A stretch of DNA of 5,906 nt. Source: Candidatus Omnitrophota bacterium (lineage in GTDB: Bacteria > Omnitrophota > Gorgyraeia > 2-02-FULL-51-18). Both the position numbers and the translations under genes were made by a program. Of the stretch, positions 1 to 5,906 are shown piece after piece; position 1 is the first letter of the stretch; every line of letters starts with the position of its first letter. Location of the stretch: positions 1 to 5,906 of the forward strand of contig JACPXO010000179.1 in the NCBI GenBank assembly GCA_016196505.1, given 5' to 3'. The notes under the pieces were generated by a model, which saw only the letters and a list, made by a program, of their open reading frames with translations, was not told the origin of the DNA and searched no databases.

Positions 1-201
1 GACAATCCGGCCAGGGACGGCTTGGCTTATCCTGACCTTGTTCCTAGTATCCGCCGGCCTTGGGACGGGCTGAACCTTCAAAATGCCGGTGTTTTGATCA
101 CGGCCCTTGACAGTGCGCGCCCTATCCTCAGCCGGCTTCGTGATCTAAGGGTAACAACGGTCGTTAACCCCTTGGATTTTTTTCAAGGAGATCTTTCGTG
201 A
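1..201 (+). CDS. C-terminal 66 residues of an unidentified protein (5' end outside window)
   Basis: An open frame runs from the first base to a TGA at 199-201. That stop overlaps the GTG start of the next gene (GTGA), a typical translational-coupling junction, and this supports it as a real gene end. The tail reads like the closing part of a Rossmann-type alpha/beta domain: an early DNPARDG stretch, then a hydrophobic strand with VLITALDSARPIL, a helix ending in SRLRDL, and a last strand VTTVVNPLDFF. This resembles the C-terminal Rossmann-like segments that follow methyltransferase or sugar-modifying domains in polysaccharide loci, but I do not recognise the family with certainty and the catalytic part lies upstream of the window. 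No function is claimed. The codon pattern is like that of the following genes, so it probably belongs to the same operon. Confidence 0.6.
   Translation, partial: DNPARDGLAYPDLVPSIRRPWDGLNLQNAGVLITALDSARPILSRLRDLRVTTVVNPLDFFQGDLS
185..190 (+). promoter_or_regulatory. Ribosome binding site AAGGAG for the dehydrogenase GTG start
   Basis: AAGGAG lies 7 bases before GTG at 198, inside the last codons of the upstream gene. It fixes the GTG as the start, and the first residues ([14 protein letters not shown]) begin exactly at the Rossmann strand as in the family. Confidence 0.75.
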
Positions 202-1085
202 AATTGAGAGTGGCTATCTTAGGCAGCGGAAACATCGGAACGGATCTTTTAATCAAAACACTCCGATCGTCTGTTTTGGAATGTGCTCTTTTTGTCGGAC
301 GCCACGCCGATTCTCCGGGGTTAACGAGGGCCAGGGACCTAGGGGTGAACGTGTCCGACCGCGGGATCGACAAGCTTCTCGAGGAGCCCAGGAACTATGA
401 CCTCGTGTTCGACGCGACAAACGCCATTGACCATAGGCGGCATTGGGCCGTTTTAAAAGATCTCGGAAAAACGGTGATCGATTTGACGCCCTCGCGTGTG
501 GGTAAAATGCACATTCCCGCCGTGGATGAGGGCGTTTCTTTAGACCAGCAGAATGTGAACATGGTCAGTTGCGGAGGACAAGCCGCGGTGCCGCTGGCTT
601 ACCTCATCGGCAAAACCCAGAGAAGCGTCGAATATATCGAAGTCGTTTCCAGCATTGCCTCGCGCGGCGCAGGACCCGGCACCCGGATCAATATCGATGA
701 GTATGTGGAGACGACGGAAGAAGCCATTCGCGCCTATTCGGGGTGCGAGCGCGCCAAAACCATCCTCATCTTGAATCCGGCAAAACCCGATGTTAATATG
801 CAGGTGACGGTGTCCGCCAAAGTCAAAAATCCCGATCTCGAGAGCCTTCGCACAGGTTTCGGGGATATGGTGAAAAAGATCCAGTCCTACGTTCCCGGTT
901 ATCAGATAGTGGTGCCTCCCATCTGGGAAAGCAATCGCATCGTTGCCAGTGTGAAAATATTGGGCCGCGGAGATTATCTTCCGCCCTTTGCGGGGAATCT
1001 CGACATCATGAATTGTGCGGCCATCGCCACGGCCGAAAAACAGGCAAGAAAGCGGGTTGAAAGTGCGCTCTGTTCTGATAAGTGA
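198..1085 (+). CDS. mhpF: Acetaldehyde dehydrogenase (acylating), MhpF/DmpF family
   Basis: This cytosolic enzyme interconverts acetaldehyde + CoA + NAD(P)+ and acetyl-CoA + NAD(P)H. In the known family it works in a complex with the aldolase encoded next, which passes acetaldehyde through an internal tunnel. Seen in the 295 residues: the dinucleotide-binding GSGNIGTD at about 9-16, FDATNA at 71-76, IDLTP at 94-98, the catalytic cysteine C125 in NMVSCGGQA, the [12 protein letters not shown] block at 158-169, [10 protein letters not shown] at 192-201, and [13 protein letters not shown] near the C-terminus. R35, after the second strand, could affect NAD/NADP choice, but that is a guess. The protein is some 17-20 residues shorter than DmpF and E. 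coli MhpF; most of the loss is in one loop before DYLP. GTG start with a good ribosome binding site. It overlaps the next gene by 23 bases, the usual order for this pair. Family assignment is firm; the physiological acyl group is not known. Confidence 0.93.
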   Translation: MKLRVAILGSGNIGTDLLIKTLRSSVLECALFVGRHADSPGLTRARDLGVNVSDRGIDKLLEEPRNYDLVFDATNAIDHRRHWAVLKDLGKTVIDLTPSRVGKMHIPAVDEGVSLDQQNVNMVSCGGQAAVPLAYLIGKTQRSVEYIEVVSSIASRGAGPGTRINIDEYVETTEEAIRAYSGCERAKTILILNPAKPDVNMQVTVSAKVKNPDLESLRTGFGDMVKKIQSYVPGYQIVVPPIWESNRIVASVKILGRGDYLPPFAGNLDIMNCAAIATAEKQARKRVESALCSDK

Positions 1086-2070
1086 TCCGACGCTGCGCGA
1101 CGGCAATCACGCCGTCCGTCATCAGCTGTCCTTGGGCCAGATCGCCGCTTACGCGTCCGCCGCGGACCGTGCGGGGGTTCCCATCGTCGAGGTCGGCCAC
1201 GGCAACGGGATAGGCGCCTCTTCCTTACAGGTGGGGGAAAGTCCGGTTTCAGACCGCCAGATGCTTGAGACCGCGAGAAAAAATCTGTCCCGTTCCAAAC
1301 TGGGCATTCATTGCATGCCGGGATTTGCGACGGTAAAGAAGGATTTGAAACCGGCCATTGATTCAGGAGTGGACGTGGTGCGCGTGGCGTCTCACTGTAC
1401 CGAGGCCGACATCACCCAGACACACATCGCTTATGTGCGTGAGAGAGGGAAAGAGGTTTACACGAATCTGATGATGAGCCATATGGTGGCTAAAGAGGCG
1501 TTGATTGAAGAGTGCCTTAAAATGCAGCGTTACGGGTCCCAAGGGGTGATCCTAATGGACTCGGCCGGTGCTTATCTTCCCAACGACGTGACTGAGAGAA
1601 TCAGCGCTTTGGTTTCGGCTCTGAAAATACCGGTGGGGTTTCACGGCCATAACAATCTCGGCATGGCTGTCATGAATTCTATCGCCGCTGCCGAAGCCGG
1701 GGCTAAGATCCTCGATGGCTCGGCGCGCGGATTTGGCGCGGGCGCCGGCAATGCCCAGCTTGAAGTCCTGGTCGCCGTGCTGGAAAAAATGGGTTATGCA
1801 ACCGGCATCGATTTCTATAAGATGCTTGACGCCGCCGATCTTGCGGAAGAAAAACTGATGGTGACCCTGCCTAAGATAAGTTCGGTGAGTATCGTGAGCG
1901 GTCTTGCCGGTGTTTTCTCTGGGTTCTCAAAACATGTGGAACGGATTTCAAAACAGTACGGCGTTGACTCGAGAGACGTGTTTCTTGAGCTTGGCCGGCG
2001 AAAGGTAGTGGCCGGCCAGGAAGATCTTATCATTGAGGTAGCCATGAACCTGGCGGAGAAAAAATGCTAA
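1063..2070 (+). CDS. mhpE: 4-hydroxy-2-oxovalerate aldolase, MhpE/DmpG family
   Basis: This class II (divalent-metal) aldolase reversibly splits 4-hydroxy-2-oxopentanoate into pyruvate and acetaldehyde. It is an HMGL-like TIM barrel followed by the DmpG communication domain that docks the dehydrogenase. Seen in the 335 residues: [15 protein letters not shown] at 7-21, containing the family's catalytic Arg (R12), metal ligand Asp (D13) and base His (H16); SHCTEAD at 110-116; the metal-binding HGH at 194-196; and [11 protein letters not shown] at 225-235. The C-terminal AGVFSGF and [11 protein letters not shown] blocks carry two substitutions against catabolic members (F285 for Tyr, A317 for Gly). 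The chosen start is GTG 1063 with GCGGG six bases upstream: it gives the family-length N-terminus. An in-frame ATG at 1015 would add a 16-residue Arg/Pro-rich tail, and a TTG at 1057 is also possible. It overlaps the preceding gene by 23 bases and the following gene by 7. Confidence 0.92.
   Translation: MRSVLISDPTLRDGNHAVRHQLSLGQIAAYASAADRAGVPIVEVGHGNGIGASSLQVGESPVSDRQMLETARKNLSRSKLGIHCMPGFATVKKDLKPAIDSGVDVVRVASHCTEADITQTHIAYVRERGKEVYTNLMMSHMVAKEALIEECLKMQRYGSQGVILMDSAGAYLPNDVTERISALVSALKIPVGFHGHNNLGMAVMNSIAAAEAGAKILDGSARGFGAGAGNAQLEVLVAVLEKMGYATGIDFYKMLDAADLAEEKLMVTLPKISSVSIVSGLAGVFSGFSKHVERISKQYGVDSRDVFLELGRRKVVAGQEDLIIEVAMNLAEKKC
2055..2058 (+). promoter_or_regulatory. Ribosome binding site GGAG for the HpcH/HpaI aldolase, inside mhpE
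   Basis: GGAG followed by five A residues precedes ATG 2064. The site lies in the last codons of the previous gene, whose stop overlaps this start (ATGCTAA), so the two are likely translationally coupled. Confidence 0.6.
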
Positions 2071-2849
2071 GGAAAAATTTTTTGAAAGAGAAGCTGAACG
2101 CGGGGAAAACGGTGATCGGCACGTGGTCCGTGATCCCATCACCCATCGTGGCGGACATTTTAGCGGAGAGCGGGCTTGATTTTATCATCATCGATAGGGA
2201 ACATGGACCGGTCAATTTTGAGACGGCTCAAAGCATGGCCATGGCCTGCGAATCACGCGGCGTGTCTCCGCTCATAAGAGTGGGAGGGCCCGAGGGGCCG
2301 GAGATCCTTCGGGCTTTGGAAACCGGGGCGCACGGTCTGCACGTCCCGAACATTCATAACGTTCAAAATTTTGAAGACCTCATTGCTTTCTCCAAATACC
2401 CGCCGGTAGGGCAGAGGGGTTTTTCTCCTTTTACGCGCGCCGCCGGGTACTCTCATTTGAATTCAAAAAAGATGCAAGCGGCGGCGAACAAATCCACGCT
2501 TCTGGCGGTGCATATCGAAGACCCGGCTTCGTCCGAAATGCTGGAGGCGATCTTGGAAAGCGCGGAAGCCGATGTTTTTTTTGTCGGTTTATTTGATCTG
2601 TCAAAATCGCTCGGCGTTCCCGGGCAGATCGAGCATGTTCGCGTTCAGAAAGTTTTTAGAAAGATCGTCGAAAAGATCCGTCGCGCTCATAAAGTTCCGG
2701 GAACCATCGTCACAAGCGAAGTGCAGTTGAAAAAGATGCTCTCCTACGGGGTGCGTTATATCACCTATTCGGCGGACTGCGAGATTCTCCTGAGAGGGTA
2801 TCAATCTGTCCAGTATAAATTCAGGAAGTTCAAACCAAACCACCGTTAG
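2064..2849 (+). CDS. HpcH/HpaI-family aldolase (2-oxo-acid / pyruvate-dependent class II aldolase)
   Basis: This family uses a divalent metal to form a pyruvate enolate and add it reversibly to an aldehyde; members include HpaI (4-hydroxy-2-oxoheptanedioate), GarL and RhmA. Seen in the 261 residues: GTWSVIPSP at 19-27; IIDREHGP at 42-49 with the catalytic His (H47); IRV with R72; the YPPVGQRGF loop at 112-120; and the metal ligands E152 in HIEDP and D178 in [10 protein letters not shown]. All key residues align with HpaI H45, R70, E149 and D175. The segment before the Asp ligand is G-L-F where HpaI has G-P-A, next to the carboxylate site, so substrate handling may differ. Length is normal for the family. 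It is the second aldolase in a row and unrelated in fold detail to mhpE. The true aldehyde acceptor is unknown; its place among sugar-type genes argues against homoprotocatechuate breakdown. Confidence 0.88.
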   Translation: MLRKNFLKEKLNAGKTVIGTWSVIPSPIVADILAESGLDFIIIDREHGPVNFETAQSMAMACESRGVSPLIRVGGPEGPEILRALETGAHGLHVPNIHNVQNFEDLIAFSKYPPVGQRGFSPFTRAAGYSHLNSKKMQAAANKSTLLAVHIEDPASSEMLEAILESAEADVFFVGLFDLSKSLGVPGQIEHVRVQKVFRKIVEKIRRAHKVPGTIVTSEVQLKKMLSYGVRYITYSADCEILLRGYQSVQYKFRKFKPNHR

Positions 2850-2856
2850 TTTTAAA

Positions 2857-2864
2857 AAGGGTGA
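2857..2864 (+). promoter_or_regulatory. Ribosome binding site AAGGGTGA for the SDR gene
   Basis: A purine-rich AAGGGTGA ends four bases before ATG 2869, in a 19-base gap after the TAG at 2847-2849. This is the longest intergenic gap in the window and holds nothing else. Confidence 0.5.
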
Positions 2865-2868
2865 TTAA

Positions 2869-3654
2869 ATGGACTTAGGGATTAAAGGAAAAAAAGTGTT
2901 GGTGACCGGAGGGGCTTCGGGGATAGGAGGAGCCATCGCTTTGGATTTGGCCAAAGAGGGAGCCAGGGTTGCCATTACTTCACGTAGAGAAGTCCTACTC
3001 GAAAAAGCTCTCAAAAAAATGGGAGGCAGAAAAGCCGGTCATTACGCGTCGACGATTTCGTTGACCGAGGAAGACTCGCCTCAAGCGTTGGCGGATCAGC
3101 TTTGGAAAAATTTCGGGCATCCCGATATTATCGTCAACAACATCGGGGACACGCTCGGGATCACGGATCCCTATTGCCCGATTTCCGACTGGAGAAAGGT
3201 ATTTCGGCTGAATCTGGAGGTTGCGATTGAACTGAACAATTTGTTCATCCCTTCCATGAAAAAGAAAGGGTGGGGAAGGATTGTCAACATCTCGGCCGGC
3301 GCTTCAATGGAAAACAGCGGCCCGGCGCCTTACTGTTCCGCTAAGGCCGCCCTCACGGCCTATTCGCGGTGCATGGGGCGTATCTTAGCTACCGAGGCCA
3401 AAGACGTAGTGATGTCCGCGGTGCTCCCGGGCGTGGTTCTGACGGAGGGAGGCCATTGGGACACGGTTTTGAAAGAAAGACCCGCACATGCCAGGAAATA
3501 CTTGGCGGAGCGATGCCCCTTGGGACGATTTGGAAAACCCTCGGAAATCAGTCCCATGGTTCTTTTCCTGTGTTCGAAGCTGGCGACGTTCTGCCATGGC
3601 GCTATTGTTCCAGTAGATGCGGGCCAAGCTAAACATTATTTCAACGTGAGCTGA
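2869..3654 (+). CDS. Short-chain dehydrogenase/reductase (classical SDR)
   Basis: A cytosolic NAD(P)-dependent oxidoreductase of 261 residues with the full classical SDR signature: nucleotide-binding TGGASGIG at 13-20, NNIG at 90-93 (usual NNAG), structural Asn N115, catalytic Ser S142, and YCSAK with Y155 and K159. The sequence closes with PVDAGQ in place of the common VDGG. Two arginines directly after the second strand (SRR at 38-40) suggest preference for NADP(H), by analogy with other SDRs. The PG motif is present at 187-188 (VLPGVVLTEGG). SDR sequence alone does not give the substrate. Between a pyruvate aldolase and a ThDP carboligase-like enzyme, reduction of a keto group made by one of them is the simplest reading. 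The stop TGA overlaps the next ATG by one base (TGATG), so translation is coupled. Confidence 0.9.
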   Translation: MDLGIKGKKVLVTGGASGIGGAIALDLAKEGARVAITSRREVLLEKALKKMGGRKAGHYASTISLTEEDSPQALADQLWKNFGHPDIIVNNIGDTLGITDPYCPISDWRKVFRLNLEVAIELNNLFIPSMKKKGWGRIVNISAGASMENSGPAPYCSAKAALTAYSRCMGRILATEAKDVVMSAVLPGVVLTEGGHWDTVLKERPAHARKYLAERCPLGRFGKPSEISPMVLFLCSKLATFCHGAIVPVDAGQAKHYFNVS

Positions 3655-5447
3655 TGAAATTAAGCGATTACATAGCTTGGTTTTTGAAGAAACAGGGGAT
3701 ACGTCACGTCTTTGGTTTGACGGGCGGTGCGGTCGTGCATCTGTTCGATTCCGTAGCGAAGACTCCGGGGATAAAACCTATTTTCAACCATCACGAGCAG
3801 GCATCCGCCTTGGCCGCTCAGGCCTATGCGCGCGTGTCCAAGCGTCTCGGGGCCGCTTTTGTGACTACCGGCCCCGGCGGAACAAACGCTTTGACGGGCG
3901 TATGCGCGGCATGGCTTGATTCCATCCCTTCGCTTTATATTTCGGGCCAGGCCCGTATCGAGCACTCCTCGCGGGGAAAAGCGGTTCGCCAAGTGGGTAC
4001 CCAGGAACTCGACATCGTGTCGCTCGTGTCTCCGGTTACGAAATACGCCGTGATGCTTGAGGACCCCTCCAAGATAAAGTACTGTCTTGAAAAAGCGGTG
4101 TACCTTGCGACCACCGGCAGGCCCGGACCGGTATGGGTGGATATTCCCCTAAATTTCCAGTGGGCCTCTATTGATCCGGATAAACTAGAAGGGTTCAAAC
4201 CACCGTGCGATGAAAATCACTTACTTCTGAACACCCATTGGGTGAATTCGTTAGAGAGATGCCTTAATCTTATGGCGGCTGCTAAGCGTCCTTTAGTGCT
4301 GGCTGGGCATGGGATCCGGCTGGCTCACGCCGAAAAAGAGTTTAAAGAATTCATTGAAAAGATAAAGTGGCCTTTTGTTTCAAGTTGGAATGCCAGCGAT
4401 ATTCTTCCGACGAGACACGCGCTTTATACGGGCCGTCCCGGAATCGCGGGACAGCGGGGAGCCAATCTCGCCGTCCAGACTTGTGATCTGCTTTTGGCTC
4501 TGGGGTCTCACCTGAGCATTCCGCTGACCGGCACTGCGGTCGGGGTTTTTGCACGTTCCGCCAAAAAAATCGTGGTCGATATCGATTCGGCGGAGCTTGA
4601 ATCCAGAGATCTTCCGATAGATCTTGCGATTTCTTCGGACGTAAAAGTTTTTTTGGGGGCGCTTGTGAAAAAGTTGGGCCGTTTTTCCTTAAGTTCCGTC
4701 AACGTTTGGCGTAAGAAATGCGCTCAGTTCCAGTCCAGGTATAACACGATTCCTACAGAATGGCACCGGCAAAAGAATCGGGTAAACCCCTATGTGTTTG
4801 TAGACACCCTTTCTCAAGAGCTGCGGGCAGGGGATGTGGTGGTGGTAGATGGTGGAGGTACTGTGGTTTATACGGCGTTTCAAGCCCTTAAGACAAAACC
4901 CGGTCAGCGTCTTATCATTTCAGCGGGGATTTGCGCGATGGGAACAGGATTGCCGGAGAGTATCGGGGCATGCTTGGCAAACAGCAAAAAACGGACCATT
5001 TGCCTTTGTGGCGACGGCAGCGCCCAGTTGAACATTCAGGAATTACAAACCATCGTTCACCACAAGCTGCCGATCAAAATATTTATTTTCAATAACGACG
5101 GCTATTTGTCGATTCGCCATACTCAACGGGACTTTTTAGGCGGCCGCTATACCGGGTCCGAGAAGCATGGGGGAGTTAGTTTGCCGAATATTTTGAAAGT
5201 CGCCAAGGCATACGGCCTGAGAACGGAGAGGGTGTCACACTCTAAGGAGCTTGTCCGGAAGATCCGGCGCGTGTTGGCTCAGCCAGGGCCGGTTCTTTGT
5301 GACATCATCATGCCTAGGGACGGAGAGGTGGTCCCGCGTATCGGTTTTGACAAAAAACCGGACGGAACCTACATGGCTAGACCCTTTGAAGACATGGCTC
5401 CTTATTTGAATAGAAAAGAATTTGCTGAAGCGACAAGGATAAATTAA
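3654..5447 (+). CDS. Thiamine-diphosphate-dependent enzyme, acetolactate synthase-like
   Basis: A 597-residue member of the ThDP superfamily with the three-domain order of acetolactate synthase. The N-terminal pyrimidine-binding domain (about 1-170) has the activating Glu E48 in FNHHEQAS, then TTGPGGTNALTG at 71-82 and GRPGPVWVDIP at 155-165. The middle domain (about 195-340) has GQRGANLAVQTCDLLLALGS at 266-285. The C-terminal PP-binding domain (about 375-555) has the GDGS...NN metal/diphosphate motif from G453 to N481, followed by NDGYLSIRHTQ. These enzymes decarboxylate a 2-oxo acid, often pyruvate, and may pass the active aldehyde to an acceptor. No small regulatory subunit gene (ilvN type) follows, which argues against branched-chain amino-acid synthesis. 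A C2-transfer role like that of YerE in yersiniose synthesis is possible but unproved. The start ATG overlaps the SDR stop, with only a weak GTGAG nearby. Confidence 0.88.
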   Translation: MKLSDYIAWFLKKQGIRHVFGLTGGAVVHLFDSVAKTPGIKPIFNHHEQASALAAQAYARVSKRLGAAFVTTGPGGTNALTGVCAAWLDSIPSLYISGQARIEHSSRGKAVRQVGTQELDIVSLVSPVTKYAVMLEDPSKIKYCLEKAVYLATTGRPGPVWVDIPLNFQWASIDPDKLEGFKPPCDENHLLLNTHWVNSLERCLNLMAAAKRPLVLAGHGIRLAHAEKEFKEFIEKIKWPFVSSWNASDILPTRHALYTGRPGIAGQRGANLAVQTCDLLLALGSHLSIPLTGTAVGVFARSAKKIVVDIDSAELESRDLPIDLAISSDVKVFLGALVKKLGRFSLSSVNVWRKKCAQFQSRYNTIPTEWHRQKNRVNPYVFVDTLSQELRAGDVVVVDGGGTVVYTAFQALKTKPGQRLIISAGICAMGTGLPESIGACLANSKKRTICLCGDGSAQLNIQELQTIVHHKLPIKIFIFNNDGYLSIRHTQRDFLGGRYTGSEKHGGVSLPNILKVAKAYGLRTERVSHSKELVRKIRRVLAQPGPVLCDIIMPRDGEVVPRIGFDKKPDGTYMARPFEDMAPYLNRKEFAEATRIN

Positions 5448-5452
5448 GAATT

Positions 5453-5460
5453 AAGGAGGG
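5453..5460 (+). promoter_or_regulatory. Strong ribosome binding site AAGGAGGG for the methyltransferase gene
   Basis: AAGGAGGG lies in the 16-base gap after the TAA at 5445-5447, three bases before ATG 5464. It is the best Shine-Dalgarno match in the window and fixes the start of the last, truncated gene. Confidence 0.75.
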
Positions 5461-5463
5461 ACT

Positions 5464-5906
5464 ATGGCTGAAATAAATTTACTCGATAAGTACCCGCGAT
5501 CCAGCCGGCCGGTCGAGGAACGCGGGCGTCGAAAACTGGCCGGGGAGGGATGGCTTATGCCACGTCCAGCCAATCCCGATAATACGGAAGTCCTGGTTGA
5601 GCAAAAACTTTTAGGGATTGCCAGGCGGTTTGGCAAAGAATACTTTGACGGAGATCGTCTGTATGGCTATGGCGGTTATAATTATCATCCGCGGTTTTGG
5701 ACGGACACGGTCAGGCGTTTCTGTGATCATTACCGCCTTACCGAAGACGCGTCGGTGCTCGATGTGGGCTGTGCGAAGGGCTTTATGTTGTATGATTTTA
5801 AAAAACTGATACCAGGGCTGAATATTACCGGTCTTGATATTTCCCCTTATGCTTACGAGCATGCTCTGGTTGAAATGAAACCTTTTCTCCGGGTCGGCAA
5901 TGCCAA
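5464..5906 (+). CDS. Class I SAM-dependent methyltransferase, N-terminal 147 residues (cut by window end)
   Basis: The frame stays open to the last base. Seen: an N-terminal region of about 95 residues (INLLDKYPRSSRP, then FGKEYFDGDRLYGYGGYNYH at 56-75), followed by the Rossmann core with SAM-binding motif I VLDVGCAKG at 98-106 and the acidic end of the second strand in GLDIS at 123-127. This is a SAM-dependent methyltransferase fold; the Tyr/Gly-rich YFDGDRLYGYGGY block before motif I resembles methyltransferases common in polysaccharide and natural-product clusters. The acceptor cannot be told. The rest of the catalytic domain, including any substrate-binding part, lies beyond the window. 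Same strand, 16 bases after the ThDP gene, so probably the same transcript. Confidence 0.85.
   Translation, partial: MAEINLLDKYPRSSRPVEERGRRKLAGEGWLMPRPANPDNTEVLVEQKLLGIARRFGKEYFDGDRLYGYGGYNYHPRFWTDTVRRFCDHYRLTEDASVLDVGCAKGFMLYDFKKLIPGLNITGLDISPYAYEHALVEMKPFLRVGNA

Noticed and set aside
1015..1062. ATG at 1015 as start of the aldolase
   Set aside because: It would add 16 Arg/Pro-rich residues not seen in the family, overlap the previous gene by 71 bases, and has no Shine-Dalgarno site; GTG 1063 gives the expected N-terminus.
540..1106. 188-codon open frame on the minus strand across the dehydrogenase gene
   Set aside because: It lies opposite strongly conserved MhpF motifs, has no ribosome binding site or recognisable domain, and is best explained as a codon-bias shadow.
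198..2070. Aromatic meta-cleavage (phenol, biphenyl or phenylpropionate) operon
   Set aside because: Only the final two enzymes are present; no dioxygenase, hydrolase or hydratase is found, and the neighbours are of other types. It cannot be excluded beyond the window edges.
2575..2582. Run of eight T as a terminator or frameshift site
   Set aside because: It encodes V-F-F within an intact, conserved aldolase frame and no GC-rich hairpin precedes it.
2829..4208. Shared word around CAAACCACCGT near 2835-2846 and 4197-4207
   Set aside because: A single short match inside two unrelated coding regions, with no extension or flanking symmetry; chance is enough.
3654..5447. Naming the ThDP gene ilvB
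   Set aside because: Superfamily motifs fit, but the neighbours and the absence of a small subunit gene do not support valine/isoleucine synthesis, so no symbol was given.

Overview
All seven genes in the window lie on the + strand and are packed end to end: gaps are at most 19 bases and several starts overlap the previous stop. This is the inside of one operon. There is no room for an internal promoter or terminator, and no RNA gene, CRISPR array, insertion sequence or long repeat was seen. Shine-Dalgarno sites, GTG starts and overlapping stop/start junctions show a bacterium. The gene families and moderate base composition do not fix the phylum. The company kept, with methyltransferase-type genes at the downstream edge and possibly the upstream edge, fits a surface-polysaccharide or unusual-sugar locus of a Gram-negative-type bacterium, but this is inference.

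Layout: (1) the last 66 codons of an unidentified protein (1-201); (2) an acylating acetaldehyde dehydrogenase of the MhpF/DmpF family (198-1085); (3) its usual partner, a 4-hydroxy-2-oxovalerate aldolase of the MhpE/DmpG family (1063-2070); (4) a second, unrelated pyruvate-type aldolase of the HpcH/HpaI family (2064-2849); (5) a short-chain dehydrogenase/reductase (2869-3654); (6) a 597-residue thiamine-diphosphate enzyme of the acetolactate synthase superfamily (3654-5447); (7) the first 147 residues of a SAM-dependent methyltransferase, cut by the window edge (from 5464).

The main point of interest is the combination. The MhpF/MhpE pair is best known as the last two steps of aromatic meta-cleavage, but no ring-cleavage dioxygenase, hydrolase or hydratase is present here. 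Instead the pair sits with a second aldolase, a reductase and a ThDP carboligase-like enzyme, a set suited to building carbon-carbon bonds from pyruvate and acetyl-CoA. A working hypothesis is an anabolic route to a branched or chain-extended sugar or a small hydroxy-acyl substituent. In it the pair makes a 4-hydroxy-2-oxo acid (or acetaldehyde), the HpaI-like enzyme or the ThDP enzyme joins a C2/C3 unit to an acceptor, the SDR reduces the resulting ketone, and a methyltransferase decorates the product. The MhpE homologue also differs from catabolic relatives at two positions tied to stereocontrol and channelling. No substrate can be proved from sequence alone.
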